This document shows, piece after piece, positions 44,910-53,467 of a stretch of 64,000 bases of DNA (the stretch's first letter is position 1; each line of letters begins with the position of its first letter). The notes beneath the pieces were generated by a model. It worked only from the letters and a program-made list of their open reading frames with translations, was not told the DNA's origin and made no database searches. Both the position numbers and the translations under genes were made by a program. Source of the DNA: Pleionea sp. CnH1-48 (lineage in GTDB: Bacteria > Pseudomonadota > Gammaproteobacteria > Enterobacterales > Kangiellaceae); the NCBI RefSeq assembly GCF_024124665.1, contig NZ_JAMXSB010000010.1:124001-188000 (forward strand), given 5' to 3'.

Positions 44910-45659
44910 ATGTCGAAGTTAAATAAGGTGGTTGGCAGTAGCATTTTTTGGGTTTTGTTAACGGGGTATGCCTATGCAATAAGTACGGCTAAATATCACG
45001 GTTATCTATCTTTGATGAAGCTAGACACAGATGTGATGGCAAGAGACTTCCACCAGATAGTATACAACGGGTTCGTGTTGAATTTTGGTTGGTTGTTTGG
45101 TTTTCTCTTAATGTATTATCTATTTAGTCCACTATATATGTTTGTGTTTTACCCGCTTATGGTTCGATATTCTTTCAAGCGAAAGCAAGTATATATAAGA
45201 AAGGGGTTAAGGTGGTTTTGGAGTGCAAACCGAAAGGAATATCCTCTTATTATAAATAAAGTTAGCGCGAACTCAATTAACTTGTTATTTTCAATTATTG
45301 CCCTTGTTTTTGTGATATCAATTCTTAAGTTTGAAAAGGAAGGTAAAGAAAGTGCAAGAGAAATGATGTGTTATTATTATGCTGCGCCCGAAGCAAGGAA
45401 AAATTTGAAGGTGGTCATCAATAATCAGCCTAAAGAGCTTGCAACTTTGGGGTGTGGAGCAAAAGTCTGTGCTGGCATTCACTGGGATACCCAGGAAGTC
45501 GAGTATTTCCCTAATGTAACTGGCGTTTATCACAGAGCCGATATTTTTGACATTCTAGGAAAACTTCATACAAGTAATAACGATACTTCACGCAAGAAAA
45601 GACAGGAAATAGCAGATAAGTATGAGTTGTGCATAAAGAAAAGTGTAGAAGAAAATTAA
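44910..45659 (+). CDS. Membrane protein of unknown function (cargo gene)
   Basis: A 249-residue protein with AGAGGA upstream. Three hydrophobic segments (about 9-25, 52-82 and 121-140) anchor it, and the C-terminal 105 residues form a Cys-containing domain (TLGCGAKVCAGIHWDTQE). It has no phage structural features and lies just past the late block, where lysogenic conversion genes are common. No family is recognised. Confidence 0.55.
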   Translation: MSKLNKVVGSSIFWVLLTGYAYAISTAKYHGYLSLMKLDTDVMARDFHQIVYNGFVLNFGWLFGFLLMYYLFSPLYMFVFYPLMVRYSFKRKQVYIRKGLRWFWSANRKEYPLIINKVSANSINLLFSIIALVFVISILKFEKEGKESAREMMCYYYAAPEARKNLKVVINNQPKELATLGCGAKVCAGIHWDTQEVEYFPNVTGVYHRADIFDILGKLHTSNNDTSRKKRQEIADKYELCIKKSVEEN

Positions 45660-45889
45660 GTGCCATCAAGGAAGGCAACAATATTGTTATGTCATTTTCT
45701 CGGGGTGAACCCCTGTATTTATGGGTAAGAGTTGTATTTGCTAATATCATTTGGCATTTTCATAATACTTAGAGGTGGTTTGTTTCAAAGCTTTATGTTT
45801 CACTATGCACATGTCTGTTGGTGCAAGCAGTATCTTGTAAAATATCAAAATGGGATGTTGTTAGGGCTTGTTTTATGGAGGATTGTATT

Positions 45890-46471
45890 GTGGACATTTC
45901 GCAAGCTTCTTTATCAAATTTTTTAATCGAGAGAATCCGTGAGCGGTGTAAAGATTTAGCTAATTCTAATGAGGGGGAAGATTTTAACGGCCTTGCTAAA
46001 ATCTTTCCAGTAGCTAGTCCCAGTGACATTCTGGAGTTAGAGCGAGATCTAGGGTTCGATATTCCTCACTTTTATGCTACGTTACTTACCGAAGTCGGAA
46101 ATGGAGGTTTCGGGCCGGGATATGGTTTAGCTGGTACTAAAGTAGGAGCAAAGTCGGAGGACTACTATATTGCTGAACTCTATCATTATTTTCGAGAAAA
46201 GCCAGATGATGATCCTGGTTGGAGTTGGCCAGAAAAACTAATCCCAGCAGCGCATTTAGGTTGTGGGATGTATTGGTGCATTGATTGCCGTGATGAAAAA
46301 GGTAGGGTTATTTGGTTTGAGCCAAATCCACGCGAAGTAGACATGCCATTAAGTGAGTTTTTAATGCCCCTAACAGATTCAATTGAAGAATGGTTTCAAG
46401 GTTGGCTCAATGATATTGACTTTATGGAACCAGCCTATGAAAAATATTTTCCGAAGCATTATTTTGAATGA
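45890..46471 (+). CDS. SMI1/KNR4-like protein (probable immunity protein)
   Basis: The frame is open from GTG 45818, but GTG 45890 has a GGAGG eight bases upstream and I prefer it. The 193-residue product has the SMI1/KNR4 pattern: SPSDILELERDLGFDIPHFY, then TEVGNGGFGPGYGL, a Trp-rich middle (DDDPGWSWPEKL) and CIDCRDEKGRVIWFEPNP. In bacteria this fold is typical of immunity proteins of polymorphic toxins. No toxin gene lies beside it here, so it is an orphan, possibly protecting against toxins of relatives. Confidence 0.75.
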   Translation: MDISQASLSNFLIERIRERCKDLANSNEGEDFNGLAKIFPVASPSDILELERDLGFDIPHFYATLLTEVGNGGFGPGYGLAGTKVGAKSEDYYIAELYHYFREKPDDDPGWSWPEKLIPAAHLGCGMYWCIDCRDEKGRVIWFEPNPREVDMPLSEFLMPLTDSIEEWFQGWLNDIDFMEPAYEKYFPKHYFE

Positions 46472-46621
46472 TTTTTAATCTATAACAGCATGGTTAATGA
46501 AGGATAGTTAGGTAATGGGGATTGGATTCAATATGGATAGCTCAAAAGTCGTCTTATGAATTTATTATTGAGTGGAAACTTACTAGCTTCTTAGCTAATG
46601 ATTTTAAAAAGAGGTGGTGTT

Positions 46622-47005
46622 TTGAAAGTAAGAGTATTATTTTTCGCATTGGTTGTTAACTTAGCGCATGGAAATGAGCTTTGTACATTGGTAAAAGGAG
46701 CTAAAATATTTGCTCAGGATAGTAGGCAAACTTATTTAGGCGACATTTCTAACGGATATCAAAGTAAATCGATTTTCAATGACTTCGGGACTTATGGCAA
46801 TGAGTTTAGTTCTGAATCTATATGGAATGAATTTTCCAAGTTTGGTAATGAATTTAACCCTTATTCGCCATTTAACGAGTATTTAAGTGCGCCGCCTGTG
46901 ATCATTAAAAATGGGGAGCTTTTAGGGTTTCTTTCGACAAACGAAAATATGAAAGGGGCCGTTTCTCCTAGTGTACTGAAAGCTTATTGTGAAGAGAAAC
47001 TATGA
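46622..47005 (+). CDS. Small exported protein with internal repeats
   Basis: TTG 46622, with AGGTGG upstream, gives a clean signal peptide (MKVRVLFFALVVNLAHG); the ATG at 46598 would add charged residues before it. The mature part has a repeated motif, S-I-x-N-x-F with Y/F-G-N-E-F (FNDFGTYGNEF, WNEFSKFGNEF, FNEY), and two Cys near its ends. This resembles small exported proteins of the YD/FG-repeat kind with unknown role. No firm family. Confidence 0.55.
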   Translation: MKVRVLFFALVVNLAHGNELCTLVKGAKIFAQDSRQTYLGDISNGYQSKSIFNDFGTYGNEFSSESIWNEFSKFGNEFNPYSPFNEYLSAPPVIIKNGELLGFLSTNENMKGAVSPSVLKAYCEEKL

Positions 47006-47116
47006 CTTTAGCACTTGACATTTTATAGGTGAGCTATAGTGCATTAGAGCTGTCTTGATGATCCTAGTAGAGCATCATCAAGATCATGTTGTTACTAAAT
47101 TATCTAGGTTGTGAGA

Positions 47117-47521
47117 ATGGTTTATAAGATTCTGATCCGATATTTCTTTGTGGTTGTGGGTGCAGTTGCTCTGTCAGTAGGTTCTTTTTTACTAGGAAAG
47201 ACTTATCAATTTGTCGAATTCTCAGTAAGAACACAAGGTGTTGTCGTAGAGCATATCAAAGCGCATCGTGGCTATGCTGTCACCCCCCTTGTGGAGTTTC
47301 ACTCTGATAGTGGGGAAAAAATTCGCTTTCAGGCAGGCGCGGCGTCTAGTCCACCGGCCTTTGATATAGGTGAAAAAGTATTAGTAATATACCCGTATCA
47401 TCAGCCTGATAATGCAAACATTGATAGTTTCCGCACCTTATGGGTGGGACCTCTTGTTCCATTTTTTCTGGGGATTTGTTTTTTTACTGTAGGCATTCTG
47501 GCTGTTCGGTTTATGCAATGA
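47117..47521 (+). CDS. DUF3592-like membrane protein
   Basis: A 134-residue protein starting at ATG 47117 (a GTG at 47111 is also in frame). Two membrane spans (about 3-24 and 108-130) flank a periplasmic beta domain with the family's pattern: TQGVVVEHI, TPLVEFHSDSGEKIRF and GEKVLVIYPYHQPDNANID. Members are widespread and without known activity. It stands alone in the cargo region. Confidence 0.7.
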   Translation: MVYKILIRYFFVVVGAVALSVGSFLLGKTYQFVEFSVRTQGVVVEHIKAHRGYAVTPLVEFHSDSGEKIRFQAGAASSPPAFDIGEKVLVIYPYHQPDNANIDSFRTLWVGPLVPFFLGICFFTVGILAVRFMQ

Positions 47522-47533
47522 ATACTGATATCT

Positions 47534-47575
47534 CTTGAAAGCTAGCTCAAACAAGGTTTGATGTACTTTCAAGAA
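47534..47575 (+). terminator. Hairpin after the DUF3592-like gene
   Basis: TCTTGAAAG and CTTTCAAGA form a 9-bp stem enclosing a second short hairpin (TCAAAC with GTTTGA). The T tract is missing, so function is uncertain. Confidence 0.3.
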
Positions 47576-47677
47576 AATTCAAATGTTAGAAATTCAGCAG
47601 TTTAACTTGATATCCAGATAATCTAACAGTACTTTGTTCACTGCGGGAAATCAGTTGGAATTAGCTATGAGGTGACA

Positions 47678-48442
47678 ATGAAGAAGGTTGAGTTGAACTT
47701 GCTGGATAATGCTGTGGATAGCCTGAATGAAGCATTGTCAAAGTATCAGCAGGGAAATGATGGAGACTTGAAAGCATTCAAATTTTCTGTGTTACATTTT
47801 TCTCATTTTTTTGAACTTATATTAAAGTATTACGTTTCATTATCTCATGAATTATTGATATACAAAAACCCGTTTTCCAAAAAAATATCAAAAGAAAACA
47901 CGATTGGTATTTGGGATGCTGTACAGTTTTTGAAAAATGAGGGGCATGAATTTGATAGAGAGTTCATGGATGATCTGAAATGGTTTAAGGAGCTTAGGAA
48001 TAATATTGAACACCATGAGTTTTCTCTTGATGTCGATTTGGCTAAGAAAGTGTTAGGACGATTAATGCAAACATTTAATGAGTTTGACTCGATCCTCGGG
48101 GAGGTTGATCTAAAGAGTAAAGTCACATCTGAGCTAATGGAACAATTTGATATTTTAGCTGACGAGTACAAGGCGAATGTTAGACGTGCTGTTGAACAAG
48201 CGAAAGAAGCTGGAGGCTTAGAAGAAGACTATTATTGCTCAGGGTGTGACCAAGCCGGTACATTATCCCTTAAGAATGGTATGTACATATGTCATTTTTG
48301 TGGGGAGGAATCAGTAGAAGTAGATTGTTGTGTATGTGGTGTGAGCTTCCCCAAAGATGAGTTGATGGTTTGGAATGATGATTCCGAACAGTATGTTGAC
48401 TATATCTGTCAGGGATGTGAGAGTAGAATTCAAAATATGTAG
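47678..48442 (+). CDS. HEPN-domain protein with zinc-ribbon tail
   Basis: ATG 47678 follows GAGG; an in-frame GTG lies six bases before. The 254-residue product has a helical N-terminal domain ending in LKWFKELRNNIEHHEF, where Arg107 to His112 is the HEPN RxxxxH motif of RNase toxins and antiphage factors. A helical linker leads to zinc-ribbon Cys sets (CSGCDQAGTL, CHFCGEE, CCVCGVSF, CQGC). The architecture suggests a metal-dependent or nucleic-acid-binding HEPN ribonuclease or its decoy. No antitoxin is adjacent. Confidence 0.65.
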   Translation: MKKVELNLLDNAVDSLNEALSKYQQGNDGDLKAFKFSVLHFSHFFELILKYYVSLSHELLIYKNPFSKKISKENTIGIWDAVQFLKNEGHEFDREFMDDLKWFKELRNNIEHHEFSLDVDLAKKVLGRLMQTFNEFDSILGEVDLKSKVTSELMEQFDILADEYKANVRRAVEQAKEAGGLEEDYYCSGCDQAGTLSLKNGMYICHFCGEESVEVDCCVCGVSFPKDELMVWNDDSEQYVDYICQGCESRIQNM

Positions 48443-49020
48443 CAGTATTCAGAAGGCAGTAATTCTGTATAGGGAAGTGACGACTAATTCAATTATATGG
48501 CATTTTTTGAGCCTTGGTATAGTGGAGTGTACGATACTTAGTTTTTTTATGGAGGCACTATATATTGTGTCAATGTCGACATATATTGCAATATATGTTA
48601 CAATGGAACCCTACTGGTTGGGGAGAAAGCCCCAACCAGTAGGGTTCCAACAGATTTCAAACACCTGTTTAAAAAGTTCGAAAGCACTAATTTAAGTCCA
48701 GCTACAAAACAATTGATTAAGTTTTTCATTTCTGTTCTCCTAAGAAGTTTGGTAAGGGATTTAATTTTCGATTATATTTTACCACATTTTCTCATGTAAG
48801 TCATTGAATAATAAAGATTAAGGGGTGGTTTAAACCCCTTAAGGGAGCTGTGTTGGCGCATGCTTTTCGCTTAAAAAATTGTGCCAATAATCAAACACTT
48901 TTCCTTGTTATCAGTTCGTTATCAATTTAACGATTCTGCGAACTTACAAATAACAGGATTCGATTTTTCCGATTGTTTTAGTGGTTAAGATTGGGAATGC
49001 TATGTGCTTGTACCAGTAGT
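48443..49020. other. Intergenic region near the right end of the island
   Basis: There is no gene here that I can support. It is AT-rich and holds one striking element, the perfect inverted repeat at 48604. Short open frames lack ribosome sites. Confidence 0.5.
48604..48649. repeat. 20-bp perfect inverted repeat
   Basis: TGGAACCCTACTGGTTGGGG and its exact complement flank a 6-base loop (AGAAAG). It lies in the intergenic region 160 bases after the HEPN gene. No T tract follows. It could be a strong terminator-like hairpin, a recombination or protein-binding site, or the scar of a mobile element. Confidence 0.8.
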
Positions 49021-49023
49021 TAT

Positions 49024-49074
49024 TTAGGGGCAGTATTAGGGGCAACTTAGGGGTACACTGAGGCATAAGGGGAA
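49024..49074 (+). repeat. Direct repeats resembling integrase arm-type sites
   Basis: TTAGGGGCA at 49024 and 49036, TTAGGGGTA at 49047 and a weaker TAAGGGGAA at 49066 occur with spacing of 11-19 bases, on one side of a tRNA-derived core. This matches the arm sites that tyrosine recombinases bind next to an attachment core. No integrase gene is near. Confidence 0.6.
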
Positions 49075-49156
49075 ATAAGCTGAAATGGCTAACATATTGA
49101 ATTTATTAGAATTAGGACACCTCCATGTGCCCTAATATGTCCTCATAGTCAATTCA

Positions 49157-49186
49157 CGCAAGGTTCGAATCCTTCCATGCGCGCCA
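49157..49186 (+). other. tRNA 3'-end fragment, probable attachment core (attR)
   Basis: GGTTCGAATCC (T loop and stem) is followed by TTCCATGCGCGCCA, whose last bases CATGCGC, G and CCA fit an acceptor strand, discriminator and tail. The preceding 50 bases do not fold as a tRNA, so only the 3' end is present. This is the usual scar of an element integrated in a tRNA gene; the intact tRNA (Arg-like) would lie left of the window. Confidence 0.65.
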
Positions 49187-49192
49187 TATTCT

Positions 49193-49222
49193 AAAAACCG
49201 GATATTCTTATCCGGTTTTTTT
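49193..49222 (+). terminator. Intrinsic terminator behind the tRNA fragment
   Basis: AACCGGATA and TATCCGGTT pair as a 9-bp stem around TTCT, followed by seven T. It is probably the original terminator of the tRNA gene carried to this side of the element. Confidence 0.88.
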
Positions 49223-49524
49223 ATGCCCAGGGTTTGGGTAAGTGGTTGATTGTTAAATTGAAATTAGGATGCATAGGCTTCTTTTATAGTATTTAAAGCC
49301 CTCTTTATTGCGCTTATTAAGTTTGATTCTATCTTGTACAGGTTAAAAGCGCTGAAAACCAAAGATGAATGCTGAATTACTAATGAGGGCTATTTTCTTG
49401 CCTGATGCTGGTATGAGGATTGTACAGTCAGAGATTGCATTATTGATTTCAAGCCGACAGTCATTCAATGGAAGGACATAAGTCGATTGTAATGGTAAAA
49501 ATAGACTAAGTGGCGGTGCGCAAC

Positions 49525-49857
49525 ATGAGACGAAGCAAAAGACTCGAAAGAAGAAAGCTCTAGAGAAAAGTTGATCGATTCAGAGACGTTAAGCAGGATC
49601 GACTAGAAAACGTAATTCTCATCATTTCTCTTGTACCTCTGTCAACGAAGTTTTTTATTGATTTTCTTTATGATTTGTTTCTAGGGGATTTATTGATTGC
49701 AGTTATTGGAGTGATCGTTGTATTCAATGCGATTAAGAAACTTATCGAGATTAGAAAAATACTAAAGTCTATAGAGACAGGAGAATTTACGGAGAAAAAG
49801 GGGGCGGAAGGTGTTGCTGATTCGCGGGCTATGGATGTAGCCGATATTTGGGAGTAG
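49525..49857 (+). pseudogene. Small membrane protein gene interrupted by TAG
   Basis: From ATG 49525 the frame reads MRRSKRLERRKL, meets TAG at 49561, and then continues for 97 codons without another stop to TAG at 49855. That part reads as a protein: charged start, membrane spans at about 30-45 and 55-73 (LIAVIGVIVVFNAI), a helical basic segment and an acidic tail. No alternative start with a ribosome site is seen in the second part before a TTG at 49675. The TAG is either a nonsense mutation or an error. No family is recognised. Confidence 0.45.
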
Positions 49858-50227
49858 CGTTTTGAGTGTTCTGGCAGCGTTCAAAAATTATTTTCTTAGG
49901 TTCTCTATTAAAAGTGGGAATGCGACCATAAATTGACTAGAGTTTAAAGCCGCTAAAAATATTTTTTACTCATAACAGTTACAAAGAGTTTTGCACAGAA
50001 ACTGATGAGTCATAGCCCATGGTAGTAATCTACGGACACTCCGTTCATTAGAGGCTAATAAAGGCTTCAATAAGTAATCTACTAAGAATAAAATGGCTTC
50101 AGTTATTTAGTTGAATCGCCAAAAGTTTAATCCTGATATGTAGGCTATTGAGAAGTTGGGAAGAGAGTTTTCTACTGGCGATGAAATACCTTTCGCATAG
50201 GCGAAATAAAGATTTTTCTGAACTGGT

Positions 50228-51181
50228 TTAGTTGTAAAGCAGTTTGGCTGAACTGATACCCTGCAAACAACGTCGATAGAGTTTTTTGGCTCGTTGTCGA
50301 ATGAGTTCGACAGGACCAATGACTCTACAGTAACGACTTTCCAAGGAATGAAGTTGTGTTAACCAATGATTGGTCTGTAGGTTGAGTCGTTCAAGCACAG
50401 CTTGAGTATCTTTCGGTATGGAAGCTTTATTGGGATGAACTAAGGCCTTGCCTGCCCATTCGACCAGATTGATGTAGTCCCTGTTCGATATGTTCTGAGT
50501 TATGTGTTTTACAGAGCCTGAAACAGGAAGTAAAGTTTCTTCGAGCGATTTGTCACTGGTTATGTCATTAAGTCGCTGTTTGATGGAAGTATGATGGGAT
50601 TCCTCTAGCTTCTGAGTGATTTTTGCTCTGACCGGGTTGAGGTCCACATAGGCCATGCAGGAGAATACCGCTCCTTCGTCCAATAGGGCTTGAGAGGTAT
50701 AACGAGACTGCCAGAACTTGCCATTGCAGTCATCTTCTTGATTACTGAGCTTAGCTAAGGGTTCATTCAATCGACTCATAAACCAGGAGAGGGAGCCGAG
50801 TCGTTGTCGATAGAGAGCGAGTGTTTTGGGTGAGTTCAAGATGGCCTGTTTTCGAAGAGTTCTTCTGAGGTCAGTTTTACTGGGATAAATAGCAAGCCAA
50901 CGTTCAGCGACCTCATCATCGGTCAGTTGTAAAGGAGCTAATGGGGCGAGATACAACACAATATGATAATGATTACTCATGACGGCATAAGCATAGATAT
51001 CCACAGAGAAGAGGGTGCTTAATTCGTTGATTCTCCTTTCAATCCAGTCTTTTCGATGGGAGTAGTCTTGTCCTGATTCTTCATTTATTCCACAGAGAAA
51101 GGCTCTGCGAACACAACGGGTGGTGCAATGATAAAATCCGGGTGAGTGGGTATCTACCAGTTCCTTTCTGGCGACGGTCAT
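50228..51181 (-). CDS. REP-associated tyrosine (Y1/HUH) transposase
   Basis: A 317-residue protein. Near the N terminus it has HCTTRCVRRAFLCG and the HUH motif in NHYHIVL, typical of the IS200/RAYT Y1 family, and MAYVDLNPVRAKI further on, a signature of the group. It cuts single-stranded DNA at hairpins by a tyrosine. The longer C-terminal part (after about 190) is typical of the long RAYT subgroup of marine gammaproteobacteria. The reading frame is complete, so it may be active. A shorter copy of its 3' end lies at about 53345-53475. Confidence 0.85.
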   Translation of the reverse strand: MTVARKELVDTHSPGFYHCTTRCVRRAFLCGINEESGQDYSHRKDWIERRINELSTLFSVDIYAYAVMSNHYHIVLYLAPLAPLQLTDDEVAERWLAIYPSKTDLRRTLRKQAILNSPKTLALYRQRLGSLSWFMSRLNEPLAKLSNQEDDCNGKFWQSRYTSQALLDEGAVFSCMAYVDLNPVRAKITQKLEESHHTSIKQRLNDITSDKSLEETLLPVSGSVKHITQNISNRDYINLVEWAGKALVHPNKASIPKDTQAVLERLNLQTNHWLTQLHSLESRYCRVIGPVELIRQRAKKLYRRCLQGISSAKLLYN

Positions 51182-51194
51182 CCATGAGTTCCTT

Positions 51195-51315
51195 TGTTCT
51201 TATAAAGTCAGTGACATAGTGTCGAACCAAACTCCTTGAAGCTAGAGGAGAATATCGACTCATGTTGTAAGAGGAATCTTAATCTGGCTTGAGTTAAGTG
51301 CTATAGTTGGAGTGT
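51195..51315 (-). repeat. Upstream flank of the RAYT element (copy 1)
   Basis: This stretch before the transposase start shares GAAGCTAGAGGAGAATATCG (51238-51257) exactly with 52229-52248, plus the surrounding AAGTCA, ATAGTGT and CTATAGTT-like segments. It probably holds the transposase promoter and a hairpin target. Confidence 0.7.
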
Positions 51316-51327
51316 CTGATAATTTTT

Positions 51328-52005
51328 TTACTTCTCCCAAACTAACTCATCCCTATTAAAGGAAAACCCCTGTTTCTCTAATGTGCCAACTAAGTGCTTA
51401 TTGCCTTGAAATAAGTTTTCTTGAAGTGTTATCGAATCTATTCCTGCTTGATTACACATATCGCGGAAGTGAATTAAACTAAACTTTAGGCTTGGTTTAG
51501 CTGGTGGCTTTTTAAATACAAGAGAATTCAGGTGTTCCAAAGGGTCTAATTCTCGTAAATAGAGTGAAAAATTATTCTGCGTAGTGCTTCTTAAAATTCC
51601 ATAAGCCTTATACCCATTTCTATAAGCATGAAAAAAAACACTTTTTTGATTAATGTCTCTTACAATTATTTTTAATAAATACAGCTGTCTTATGATATTT
51701 TCCTCAGCTTCTTTGATGAAGTATTTGATTTCAGAGACAGGGTATTCGTCACATATTAATATTTCATCAGAGTCACTTGGATATAAAATGCCAGAACTGA
51801 AAAATGCACCGTACAGCGAATATAATTCGTAATCACTTAAGGACTTGTACTTTTTCTTGGTTGCTTTGTAAAGAGTAAAGTTAACGCAGTTTTTACCTAG
51901 AAAGCTGTATATCTGAGAGGAAATTTTATCGCCATGTATGCTAATTGCAGAGTTGATTTGGCGAAGAATTTGATTACGTTCGTATTTAGTATAAAGCTTA
52001 GACAT
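51328..52005 (-). CDS. Unknown protein between RAYT-flank repeats
   Basis: ATG 52005 has GAGGT upstream and is preferred to ATG 52017. The 225-residue soluble protein is basic and Lys/Tyr-rich, helical (LYTKYERNQILRQINSAI), with a central segment EYPVSEIKYFIKEAEENI and a C-terminal FRDMCNQAGIDSITLQENLF that could be a helix-turn-helix-like part. No family is recognised. Lower GC than neighbours suggests transfer. Flanked on both sides by copies of the RAYT upstream repeat. Confidence 0.6.
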   Translation of the reverse strand: MSKLYTKYERNQILRQINSAISIHGDKISSQIYSFLGKNCVNFTLYKATKKKYKSLSDYELYSLYGAFFSSGILYPSDSDEILICDEYPVSEIKYFIKEAEENIIRQLYLLKIIVRDINQKSVFFHAYRNGYKAYGILRSTTQNNFSLYLRELDPLEHLNSLVFKKPPAKPSLKFSLIHFRDMCNQAGIDSITLQENLFQGNKHLVGTLEKQGFSFNRDELVWEK

Positions 52006-52017
52006 AGAATACCTCAT

Positions 52018-52194
52018 ATCGTTAGTTCATCTCGACCTTTCCTCTGCTCTAGATCGACGATATTCGGTTATCAATTTTGAAGTTAGATATTTATCAAGTA
52101 TTTATAGTGCATTAGTCCACAAGGACTTTTGCCGTAGCAGAGGGCACCAGGCGTACACATCACCTCGTGGCCATGCTAAATCAATGCTCAATTA
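52018..52194. other. Spacer between the unknown gene and the second repeat
   Basis: This stretch contains the promoter region of the minus-strand gene and a short segment CCAGGCGTACACATCACC without recognised function. No gene is seen. Confidence 0.4.
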
Positions 52195-52320
52195 AAGTCA
52201 ACGGTATAGTGTTGAGCCTAGCTCTTTTGAAGCTAGAGGAGAATATCGGGAGTTGGTGTGAGGGAGAGTTTAATGTGGCTTGAAAAAACCGTTATAGTTT
52301 GGATGTATTATGCCTTTGGT
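52195..52320 (-). repeat. Upstream flank of the RAYT element (copy 2, degenerate)
   Basis: Homologous to 51195-51315, sharing an exact 20-base block at 52229-52248, and followed by TGGCTTGA and TTATAGTT segments as in copy 1. No transposase follows it, so this is a remnant end. Confidence 0.7.
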
Positions 52321-52399
52321 TTTCTTTTCCTTAAGCAGGTAGTAAAGTGGGGCTGTACATTAATGCATTTTATCTATGTGATTACTTAGGAAAAATAAA

Positions 52400-53191
52400 A
52401 TGAATCAAGAAGATGCAATGAATTTATTACATCAGTTTCTACTAAATCCTGATCATGGCCATGGTGCACAATACGGATACGAGCTATATCTTCCCACTTT
52501 GTTGAGAAACCACTTGGAAGCAAATGGTGTGCAACAAGGACCAGATGTTGAACACCGAATAAGCCAATGTATTCCTGCTCTATATAGTGCTGCGTGGGAG
52601 TTTTGCCGTAGAGGAATAATAAGACCAGGAGTCAAAGAATTTAGGGGGCAGGCTACGGATGATGGAAATGCTGGTAATGGTTACTCTATTACTCCATTTG
52701 GAAGACAATGGCTAGCGGATGAGCAGCAAGATATATTCGTTCCGACAGAGCCTGAGCGATTTGGGCAACTATTAGCACGATTTAGAGAGAGTTTTGGTGA
52801 GGGATTTCATCAAAGAGCACAGCAAGCTGTTAGATGTTACGGAGCTCATGCCTATTTAGCGTCTTGTGCTATGTGCGGAGCTGCGGCAGAAAGCATTATG
52901 CTCAAAGTTGCTATAGAAAAAACTAATGCTGAGAATAAAGTATTGAAGATATATAGTAGAGCAAGAGGTCGAACAAATATCCAAAATATAATTATTGGAA
53001 AATTGAACAAGCCTATACAAGAACAATTTAAAGCTTTTACTGGATTACTTAATTATTGGCGAGATGAGACTGCACATGGTAAAGCATCAGAAATTGATGC
53101 AGATGAAGCTTTCACATCTTTGGCACTTCTCTTAAGATTTTCTCTCTTCGTGGAAGATGAGTGGGAAGATTTAACTAGAAATGAAGAGTAA
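52400..53191 (+). CDS. HEPN-like protein with winged-helix-like N terminus
   Basis: A 263-residue protein with AGGAAAA upstream. The C-terminal domain carries LLNYWRDETAHGKASEID, where Arg221-(x4)-His226 is the HEPN motif. The N-terminal half has a helical pattern ending with a small beta-hairpin (GNGYSITPFGRQWLADEQ), typical of a winged-helix. The layout resembles DNA-associated HEPN proteins of defence and abortive infection systems. There is no adjacent partner. It lies between RAYT-flank copies, so it may be carried cargo. Confidence 0.62.
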   Translation: MNQEDAMNLLHQFLLNPDHGHGAQYGYELYLPTLLRNHLEANGVQQGPDVEHRISQCIPALYSAAWEFCRRGIIRPGVKEFRGQATDDGNAGNGYSITPFGRQWLADEQQDIFVPTEPERFGQLLARFRESFGEGFHQRAQQAVRCYGAHAYLASCAMCGAAAESIMLKVAIEKTNAENKVLKIYSRARGRTNIQNIIIGKLNKPIQEQFKAFTGLLNYWRDETAHGKASEIDADEAFTSLALLLRFSLFVEDEWEDLTRNEE

Positions 53192-53194
53192 GGA

Positions 53195-53466
53195 TATCAG
53201 CAGACACTCCGTTTGCTAGTAGTTATACAGGGCTTCTTATTGTCAGATCCCTAATAAAAAGTAGGTTATAGTTCTTTCAAGAGACTGTTTATTGTTGGTA
53301 GGACTCTATTAACTCGGGAAGAGTGTTTTCTTTGGATGATAAGAACTTATTTAGCTGTAAAGCAACTTAGCCGAGCTGTTTTTTTCTGGCTGCGTCGATA
53401 AAGTTTTTGGGCTCTTTTTCGAGTCTGCTCGAACGGAGCCGTCGCTTGACAGTAAAGGTTTTCCTA
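53195..53466 (-). pseudogene. Degenerate copy of the RAYT downstream flank and transposase 3' end
   Basis: This stretch resembles 50020-50350: it shares GACACTCCGTT at its left end, then a region equivalent to the transposase C-terminal codons (TTAGCTGTAAAGCA, GCGTCGATAAAGTTTTT, TTTTTCGAGT). It has stops and indels and ends at about 53466 inside unrelated sequence. It is a decayed second copy of the element. Confidence 0.6.
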
Positions 53467-53467
53467 T

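Larger units (their letters stand above)
50020..51315 (-). mobile_element. RAYT-type single-gene element with conserved flanks
   Basis: The transposase gene at 50228-51181 sits between flanks that recur, degenerate, at 52195-52320 (upstream flank) and 53200-53475 (downstream flank). Exact ends are not certain. No target duplication is evident. Confidence 0.6.

Noticed and set aside
48375..48695. A 106-codon frame overlapping the HEPN gene end
   Set aside because: It crosses the inverted repeat, overlaps a better gene and has no ribosome site.
49100..49186. A complete functional tRNA gene
   Set aside because: The 50 bases before the T arm do not give acceptor, D and anticodon stems, and the 5' complement of the acceptor strand is absent.
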